A stretch of DNA of 64,000 nt from Erinaceus europaeus (taxonomy: Eukaryota > Chordata > Mammalia > Eulipotyphla > Erinaceidae). This document shows positions 56,086 to 64,000 of this stretch, one piece after another (positions within the stretch are counted from its first letter, which is position 1; each line of letters starts with the position of its first letter). Under the pieces are notes generated by a model. That model had not been told where the DNA came from. It did no database searches and worked only from the letters and a program-made list of their open reading frames with translations. The DNA lies in NCBI RefSeq assembly GCF_950295315.1, contig NC_080175.1, positions 63,322,853 to 63,386,852 of the forward strand. Direction: 5' to 3'. Made by a program: the position numbers and the translations under genes.

Positions 56086-56784
56086 AAACTATTTAAAATG
56101 AGATAATAAAACAAAACAGAAATACACATCTGTTTATTTCAAGCTTTCCTTTTCCCGTTTCATTTTGGCTTTGTCAAACAACTTGTGTCGCTGATAGAGA
56201 AAAATATAAACCGATGATTCTGAATATTTGGTTCCAGCTTTACCTTTCACTCACTGGAAGATCCCAGTTATTTAATATACATAAGTTCTGATATACTATG
56301 TATGAAAAGCACATAATTACTTAGGTAGTTCTGACAACAATACATAAAATCATTCCACATAGCATGATAAACTGCTCTAGTGAAATTTTAAAATAATATT
56401 GCATTGGATTAAAGGAGCAGTGATAACTATCCCTAACAGCAGTAATAAGTCAATATACATTTATGACATATCAGAGATGCTATCAATTAAGAGTAAAAAG
56501 ATTGGTTATCAAAAGAAGAAAAAAAATTAAATGAATATCTAATATATCATTTATATTTTACAAACAACTACTACCTGATCTTAGTAAAAATTAAAGAAAA
56601 TTTAGTGTGGTTGACCTGTTATTTTAAATTGCCTGTTGTCAAGGTAACCTATTTTTTTGGATTTTACATGGAAAGATCTTTCCAAATCACAGTCAGATTT
56701 TCCATAGGTGTTAGTCAGATAACCACCTGCTACCTAATATAGATGTTTAAGAATTCTGTTCTGTAAATAACAAATTATTATTGG
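56086..56784. other. Unique AT-rich DNA
   Basis: No gene or transposon recognised. Confidence 0.5.
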
Positions 56785-57070
56785 GTACCAGGTGGTGGCA
56801 CACATAGTTAAGCATACTTAGTCCTAAGCACAAGGATCTGCACAAGGATCCTGGTTTGAGCCCTTGTTTCCCCACCTCAGGGTAAACTTGTATTCACTAC
56901 AAGTAGTGACGCATGTCTGTAGGTGTGTATATTCCTCCCTCCCTCTCTTTCTATCTCAATTTCTCTCTGTTCGATCCAATAAAAATGGCTGCCAAGAGCA
57001 GTATATGCACAGTGCAAGCACTGAGCCTCAGAAATAACCCTGGAGACAAACAAACAAACAAACAAAAAAA
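56785..57070 (+). mobile_element. SINE group A, long variant, plus strand
   Basis: GGTGGTGGCACACATAGTTAAGC, GATCCTGGTTTGAGCCC, then AATTTCTCTCTGTTCGATCC, AATAAAAATGGCTGCCAAG and the extra 3' block (GAGCAGTATATGC to AATAACCCTGGAG), ending in (CAAA)n. Confidence 0.88.
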
Positions 57071-57537
57071 CTCCCACAATTATTATTTAAATAATATGTG
57101 TGTAAATATACATATTCAAGTTAAATAATTTAAATATAGAAACAGAAAAACTTTTAGATTAATAGGATAAAGATATTAATATTCAATGAAAAATGATGTA
57201 ACATGAAAAGAAAAAAGTTTAGGATAGTTGATGCTAAGAGAGAAAATAACTATAAACTCTATATAACTAGGATAATACTTATAAATTCAAGTATCAATAT
57301 AAAGAACTTCGAGAGCCCTGTGTTATATGGAAACACATATCCCATAATTGGATCCAAGATCAATATTTTCGGTGTTTTAGAAAAAAAAGTTTGAATTGAT
57401 ATTTCAGAAAATTTATAATTAAATGAACACCTCATTAAGAGGAGTTTTAAAACATTTCAATGGATGCAAATATTTAAGATATGTGTTCTCATAAATATAT
57501 AGGTCCTGAACATAAGCTTCTTTGGTTGGGAAGACTT
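57071..57537. other. Unique AT-rich DNA
   Basis: Target DNA left of the long L1. Nothing recognised. Confidence 0.5.
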
Positions 57538-60500
57538 AAGAATGCCCCCACAATGGATCAGAAAACATAACCCAACCATATGCTGCTTGCAAGAATCCCA
57601 TCTGTCACAACAAGATAAACACAGACTTAAAGTGAAAGGATGGAAAACTATCATACAGGCTAATGGACCACAAAAAAGGGCAGGAACAGCCATTCTCATC
57701 TCAGACACGATAGATTTCAAATTAAATAAAGTAATAAAAGATAGGCAAGGACATTACATAATGATTAGAGGATCAATCAGCCAAGAAGACCTAACAATTA
57801 TTAACATGTATGCACCCAATGATGGACCATCTAAATACATTAAGCACCTACTGAAAGAATTTAAAAAATACATCAATAGTAATACAATAATAGTGGGAGA
57901 CTTCAATACCCCACTCTCACACTTAGACAGATCAACAAAGCAGAGAACCAATAAAGATACAAAAGAATTGAATGAAGAGATCGACAGACTAGACCTCTTG
58001 GACATTTTCAGAGTCCTTCACCCCAAAAAACTGGAATACACCTTCTTTTCAAATCCACATAACACATACTCAAGGATAGACCACATGCTAGGTCACAAAG
58101 ACAGCATCAATATATTCAAGAGCATCAAAGTCATCCCAAGTGTCTTCTCAGACCACAGAGGAGTAAAACTAACATTTAACACAAACAGACAATTATTGAC
58201 AGTCACAGAATTTGGAAACTAAAGAACATACTCCTTAAGAACCACTGGGTCAGAGCCTCACTCAAGCAGGAAATTCAAATGTTCCTGGAAACAAATGAAA
58301 ATGAAGACACAACCTATCGAAATATTTGGGACACAGCTAAAGCAGTACTGAAAGGGAAACTTATATCCTTACAATCACATATTAAACACCAAGAAGAAGC
58401 TCAAATGAACGACCTTACTGCACACCTCAAGGACTTAGAGGAAGAGGAACAAAGGAACCCTAAAGCAACCAGAAGGACAGAAATCACTAAAGTTAGAGCA
58501 GAAATAAACAACATCGAAAATAAAAGAACCATACAAAAGATCAATGAAGCCAAATGTTGGTTCTTTGAAAGATTAAACAAAATTGACAAACCCCTAGCCA
58601 GACTCAAGAAACAAAAAAGAGAGAAGACTCAAATTAATAGAATTGTAAACAATGCAGGATATATCAAAACCGACACCACAGAAATCCAGAGAATAGTGTG
58701 AAATTTCTATAAAGAACTATACGCCACCAAGCTAGAGAATCAGGAAGAAATGGAACAATTCCTAGAAGCATATGACCTTCCAAAATTGAACCTAGAAAAA
58801 CTACAAAATCAAAATCTACCAATCACAGACAAAGAAATTAAAATCGTTATTAAGAATCTCCAAAACAACAAAAGTCCTGGACCAGATGGTTTCACAAAAG
58901 AATTCTACAAAACTTTCAGGAAACAGTTAGTACCCATACTTCTTAAGCTTTTCCATAAGATTGAAGAAACAAGAATACTCCCTTCCACCTTTTATGAAGC
59001 CAACATCACCCTGATACCAAAAGCTGATAGGGACAGAACAAAAAAGGAAAACTACAGACCAATATCTCTGAGGAACATAGATGCCAAAATATTAAACAAG
59101 ATCTTGGCCAACCGGATACAGCAACATATCAAAAAGATGGTTCATTATGACCAAGTGGGATTCATCCCAGGAATGCAAGGCTGGTTCAGCATCCATAAGT
59201 CAATCAATGTCATTCACCACATCAATAAAAGCAAAGCCAAAAACCACATGATTATCTCAATAGATGCAGAGAAAGACTTTGACAAAATCCAACACCCATT
59301 CATGCTCAAAACTCTACAAAAAATGGGAATAGATGGGAAATTCCTCAAGATACTGGAGTCTATATATAGAAAACCTACAGCCAACATCATAGTCAATAAA
59401 CAGAAGCTGAAAGCATTCCCCCTCAGATTGGGGACTAGACAGGGCTGTCCACTGTCACCGTTACTCATCAACATAGTATTGGAAGTTCTTGCCATAGCAA
59501 TCAGGCAAGAGAAAGAAATCAAAGGAATACAGATTGGAAGGGAAGAAGTCAAGCTTTCACTATTTGGAGATGATATGATAGTATACATAGAAAAACCTAA
59601 AGAATCCAGCAGAAAATTATTGGAAGTTATTAGGCTATATAGCAAGGTATCAGGCTACAAAATCAATGTACAAAAATCAATGGCATTCTTTATGTAAACA
59701 CTAAATCTGAAGAAGACATCCAGAAATCACTCACATTTACGGTTTCAGCAAAATCAAACAAATACCTAGGAATAAAGTTGACCAAAGAAGTGAAAGACTT
59801 GTATGCTGAAAACTATAAGTTGCTAGTCAAGGAAATAGAAACTGATACCAAGAAATGGAAAGATATCCCATGCTCATGGATCAGAATAAATATCATCAAA
59901 ATGAATATTCTTCCCAGAGCCATATACAAATTTAATGCAATATCCATCAAAGTTCCACCAAGCTTCTTTAAGAGAATAGAACTAACACTACAATCATTTA
60001 TCTGGTACCTGTAAACACCTAGAATTGCCAAAACCATCTTGAGGAAAAGAAATAGAAATGGAGACATCACACTCCCAGACCTTAAACTATATTATAAAGC
60101 CAACATCATCAAAACAGCATGGTCTGGAACAAAAATAGGCACACAGACCAGTGGAACAGAATTGAAAGCCCAGAAATAAATCCCAACACCTATGGGCATC
60201 TAATCTTTGATAAGGGGGCCCAAAGGATTAAATGGAAAAAGGAGGCTCTCTTCAATAAATGGTGCTGGGAAAACTGGGTTGTAACATGCAGAAGAATGAA
60301 ATTGAACCACTGTATCTCACCAGAAACAAAAATCAACTCCAAATGGATCAAAGACCTGGATGTCAGACGAGAAACAATCAAATACTTAGAGGAAAACATT
60401 GGTATAACAGTTTCCCACCTACACCTCAAGGACATCTTTGATGAATCAAACCCAATTGCAAGGAAGACTAAAGCAGAAACAAACCAATGTGACTACATCA

Positions 60501-62643
60501 AATTGAAAAGCTTCTGCACATCCAAAGAAACTATTAAACAAACAAAGAGACCCTTCACAGAATGGGAGAAGATCTTCACATGCCATACATCAGACAAGAA
60601 ACTAATCACCAAAATATATAAAGAGCTCAGCAAACTTAGTACCAAAAAAGCAAATGACCCCATCCAAAAATGGGCAGAGCATATGAACAAAACACTGACT
60701 ACAGACGAGATCCAAAAGGCTAACAAATATCTGAAAAACTGCTCTAGGTCACTGATTGTCAGAGAAATGCAAATTAAGACAACACGAAGTTACCACCTCA
60801 CTCCTGTAAGAATGGTATACATCAAAAAGAACAGCAGCAACAAATGCTGGAGAGGTTGTGGGGACAGAGGAACCCTTTTACATTGCTGATGGTAATGTAA
60901 ATTAAGACCGCCTCTGTGGAGAGCAGTATGGAAAACTCTCAGAAGACTAACCATGGACCTTCCATATGATCCAGTAATTCCTCTCCTGGGGGTATACCCC
61001 AAGGACTCCATAACACCCAACCAAAAAGAGGTGTGTACTTCTATGTTCATAGCAGCACAATTCATAATAGCTAAAACCTGGAAGCAACCAGGTGCCCAAA
61101 AACAAATGAGTGGCTGAGAAAGTTGTGGTATATATACACAATGGAATACTATGCAGTTGTTATCAAGAACAAAGAACCCACCTTCTCTGACCCATCTTGG
61201 ACAGAGCTAGAAGGAATTATGTTAAGTGAGCTAAGTCAGAAAGATAAAGATGAGTATGGGATGATCCCACTCATCAACAAAAGTTGAGTAAGAAGACCTG
61301 TAAGGGAAACTAAAAGCAGGACCTGACCAAATTGTAAATAGGGCACCAAAGTAAAAACTCTGTGGTGAGGGGTAGACATGCTATTTCCTGGTCCAGTGTG
61401 GGTGGGAGTGGGTGGGAGGGATGGGTCACAGTCTTTTGGTGGTGGGAATGGTGTTTATGTACACTCCTAGAAAAATGTAGACATATAAGTCACTAGTTAA
61501 TTAATATGAGAGGGGGAAAATCAATTGTATGTCTCAAAGTTTTTCAAAACACAAACTGAATCTTTTTAATATACAGGCTATGTATTTGATATGCGGACTC
61601 TCTCAAAAGCCTAGACCAAGTAGATCAGAGGCATCCATTAGCAATGCTATATACAAGATACTGGATAATGTACAGCAAACCCTAACAAAAGGAATTTTCA
61701 AAGTTAACCCAATTACCAAATAATGTGATGATAACATTAACTATCGATTGTCTTTTTGAACCCTAAGACAGCAGGAACCTCACATCTCCACTATAAAGCC
61801 CCTGCTTCCCCCAGTCGTGGAACCTTTGGATAGGGTCAACTTTCCATATGCCTCTCAAACAATATCAAATAATATTGAATCCGCCGATCACAACCTAATC
61901 AACACAGTGATTGCCACCTCAACATGCTTCACTTCAGATTGTGTCCAGAGACTTCAAGTGTGGAATGACAACCCTTCAGCTTCAGTACTCCGGTGAGATC
62001 TTTCCTTTCATAGTATTCTCTAGTTCCATCCCAGGTGGTTCACTTTCTAACAAAGTCCCAAAACCTAGATATACACCAGTTTCTTTGAGAGAGAGCATAT
62101 GTTCACATGTATCCATAAACTACTGCAAAATATATACCTGAAAGCAGAAGTACACTAGAGTTTTCAGTGAGTACTCCCTAACACTTCCTCTCCACTATTC
62201 CAAGCTTTGGGGCCATGATTGCTCAATAATTTGTTTGGCTTTGTATGTTAACTCTCTTTTCAGTCACCAGGTTCCAGATGCCATCAGGTTGCCGGCCAGG
62301 CTTCCTTGGACTAAAGACCCCACCAATGTGTCCTGGAGCTCAGCTTCCCCAGAGACACACCCTACTAGGGAAAGAGAGAGGCAGACTGGGAGTATGGACC
62401 GACCAGTCAACACCCATGTTCAGCGGGGAAGCAATTACAGAAGCCAGACCTTCTACCTTCTGCAACCCACAATGGCCCTGGGTCCATGTTCCCATAGGAT
62501 GGAGAATGGGAAAGCTATCAGGGGAGGGGGTAGGATATGGAGATTGGGTGGTGGGAATTGTGTGGAGTTGTATCTTTCCTACCCCATGGTTTTGTTTTTT
62601 CTTATCCTTTCTTAAATAAAAATAAAAAAGAATGCCCCCACAA
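57538..62643 (+). mobile_element. Long L1 copy (about 5.1 kb), 5'-truncated, perfect 16-bp TSD
   Basis: AAGAATGCCCCCACAA is repeated at 57538-57553 and 62628-62643. The L1 body, 57554-62627, starts inside the ORF2 endonuclease, carries the rest of ORF2 to a stop at 61285-61287, the proximal 3' UTR (61288-61560) and the distal module (61560-62610), and ends CTTAAATAAAAATAAAAA. ORF1 and the 5' UTR with promoter are absent. It defines the young L1 order: ORF2, about 270 bp proximal UTR, about 1.07 kb distal UTR. Confidence 0.94.
57554..61287 (+). pseudogene. L1 ORF2 (endonuclease/reverse transcriptase), broken
   Basis: Endonuclease (57554-58210): CCLQESHLSQ, IIVGDFN and SRIDHMLGHK are present; the first 40 or so residues are lost. 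Reverse transcriptase (58750-59690): [54 protein letters not shown] and, at 59563-59574, FGDD where L1 has FADD. C-terminal part (60119-60889) with [14 protein letters not shown]. Lesions: frameshift near 58208, TGA 58699-58701, frameshift near 59688, TAA 60012-60014, frameshift near 60122, TGA and TAA about 60887-60895, frameshift near 61090. The open frame's apparent start ATG at 57542 lies in target DNA. Confidence 0.9.
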
Positions 62644-63109
62644 ATTAAGTATGGCAGTGTATAGATTCATTATTTATTTATCTATTGTCATTTAATTTTG
62701 AAAACTCAAACCATTGTATATTAAATCCAACCATCATAGTATCACCATACAATTATTAAAATCAGCCCTGTAGACTCTCTTCATAATTAGCACCATGCTG
62801 AAAATAAGTTGATTTGTAAGAATGTGTGGATGATCACTGTAGATCCTATAAATGTAATAAAGTCAACATGAAAGTTATAATTCTTAGTGAAGGAAAGTAT
62901 ATTTAAAAAAATACAGGTGTTTTTCTCTCCCCAGCCCACTTTTTAACTTTATCTAAGAGAAGCCAACAGTCTTGAGACTGAGCTTATGTGTAAATTTCAT
63001 GATAGATCTGCAGGATGCTGCATGCCAAGTTCAAGGCATTTCTGAAAAGTGAGAGACAGACTACTTAGAAATAGAAATAGCTTGTTTTACTCTGCATGAT
63101 GACTTCAAG
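62644..63109. other. Unique AT-rich DNA
   Basis: No gene recognised. Confidence 0.5.
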
Positions 63110-63420
63110 TTTTTAGGAATTCATATGTCATTGGGCTTTTGGGTTGCTTCTATCTTTGTGATATTAAAACGATGCTGCTATGAACATTGGTGTACATGGG
63201 TCATTTGGGATAAGTGTTTTTTGTTTTCCCTGGGTAAATACCTACCTAAAATCTACCTAGTAGAGAGATTGCTGGGTCATAAGGTAGGTCCATTTCTAGG
63301 TTTCTGATGAATCTCCACATCATTTTCCATATGGGCTGAACCCATTCACACTCACACTAGAAATATTGGAGAGTTCCTTACCCCATACAGGCAATACAAC
63401 AGTTGGTGTCTTTTCCCTCC
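63110..63420 (-). mobile_element. Old L1 ORF2 C-terminal region, minus strand
   Basis: TTTTGGGTTGCTTCTATC, GATGCTGCTATGAACATTGG, AGATTGCTGGGTCATAAGG and CCATATGGGCTGAACCC are inverted mammalian L1 ORF2 text. Diverged; older than the copies ending in the long 3' UTR. Confidence 0.75.
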
Positions 63421-63457
63421 TCCTATCTCTCTCTTCTCCTCTCCTCTTCTCCTCTAC

Positions 63458-63739
63458 TTTTTTTTTTAAATATTTATTTACCCTTTTGTTGCCCTTGTTG
63501 GTTTTTATTGTTTTTATTGTTGTTGTAGTTATTATTGTTGTTAGATAGGACAGAGAGAAATAGAGAGAGGAGGGGAAGACAGAGAGGGGGAGAAAAAGGT
63601 AGACACTTGCAGACCTGCTTCACTGATTGTGAAGCAACTCCCCTGCAGGTGGGGAGCCAGGGGCTCTGACCAAGAGCCTTACTGGTCCTTGCATGTTGTG
63701 CCATGCACATTTAACCTGCTGTGCTACCGCCAGATTCCC
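63458..63739 (-). mobile_element. SINE group A, minus strand
   Basis: ACCCTTTTGTTGCCCTTG, TTGTTAGATAGGACAGAGAG, CACTTGCAGACCTGCTTC, CTCCCCTGCAGGTGGGGAGC and TGCTGTGCTACCGCCAG on the plus strand. Well preserved except for the box B region. Confidence 0.9.
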
Positions 63740-64000
63740 TCCTCTCTTCTTCTCCCTCCTCTCCTCTCCTCTCCTCTCCTCTCCTCTCCTCTCCTCTCCT
63801 CTCCTCTCCTCTCCTCTCCTCTCCTCTCCTCTCCTCTCCTCTCCTCTCCCTCCCCTCCCCTTCCATCCCATTTACTCTTCTTTTCTCCTTCTCCTTCTGC
63901 TCCTCCTCCTTCTTCTTATTTTTCCTCCTCCTCCTCTTCCTCCTCCTCCTTCTTCTTTTTCTTCGTCTTCTCCTTCTCCTTCCCCTTCTCCTCCTTCTCC
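63740..64000. repeat. Long pyrimidine tract with (CTCCT)n
   Basis: Almost pure C/T on the plus strand to the window edge. The core 63757-63849 is about 18 perfect CTCCT units, followed by TTCTTCTCC and TCCTCC mixtures. A related pyrimidine patch precedes the SINE at 63410-63460, so the SINE may have landed inside one larger tract. Confidence 0.92.

Noticed and set aside
1..64000. CRISPR array, phage, operon or other prokaryotic system
   Set aside because: No regularly spaced repeats with unique spacers, no dense same-strand coding. SINE and L1 content marks this as mammalian nuclear DNA.

Overview
This window reads as intergenic or intronic DNA of an insectivore mammal, most likely a hedgehog (Erinaceus or a close erinaceid). 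No host gene, tRNA, rRNA, CRISPR array or bacterial-type operon could be supported. The call rests on (i) several tRNA-derived SINE families with pyrimidine-rich 3' halves and AATAAA-rich tails that I recognise from hedgehog sequence, (ii) young L1 copies with an unusually long 3' UTR, and (iii) a 3.2 kb non-LTR element whose reverse transcriptase and endonuclease look like invertebrate elements and match what is known of Vingi, a clade described from hedgehog genomes (Kojima, Kapitonov and Jurka 2011). The species call is inference from memory; no database was searched.

I name the SINE groups by what is visible. A: about 250-280 bp, tRNA-like head, middle with TCTCTCC/TCTGTCC runs, tail with CAACAATAATAAC and AATAAATA; a longer variant carries an extra 3' block (GGCTTCCAGGAGCAGTGG-like). 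B: about 200 bp, tail AATAAATAAAGATAAT. C: about 130-160 bp, head TAGATAGCATAATGGTTATGC, body CAGAGCTGAGCAGTGCTC. E and F: single or few copies of further tRNA-like heads.

Layout. 1-16 kb: mostly unique AT-rich DNA with scattered SINEs, old L1 tails, one solo LTR (5373-5845) and microsatellites. 16.4-19.6 kb: a twin-primed (5'-inverted) L1. 20-31 kb: unique DNA with L1 3' ends, two of them young with clear target-site duplications (TSDs). 31-34 kb: older L1 layers holding an LTR and several SINEs. 34.5-37.8 kb: a nearly complete Vingi element on the minus strand with a 9-bp TSD, a GAA tail and several lesions. 38-44 kb: unique DNA, SINEs and a solo LTR with a 6-bp TSD (41168-41633). 44.5-46.6 kb: a non-autonomous betaretrovirus-like element with LTR, polypurine tract and primer-binding-like site but no recognisable gag, pol or env. 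47-56 kb: nested L1 copies, including four layers at 50264-55795 (L1+ hit by L1-, hit by a twin-primed L1, hit by a SINE). 57.5-62.6 kb: the longest L1 (about 5.1 kb) with broken ORF2 and a perfect 16-bp TSD. The end is an old L1 piece, a SINE and a long pyrimidine tract.

How they relate: L1 supplies the machinery likely to have moved the SINEs (A-rich tails, 8-17 bp TSDs) and a tiny mRNA-like retrocopy at 8366-8416. Vingi is an independent, apparently foreign LINE lineage. The LTR elements form one related minus-strand family (32163, 41168, 44554) plus a different solo LTR at 5373. Every retrotransposon ORF seen here is truncated or broken, so nothing in the window is predicted to be an active autonomous element.
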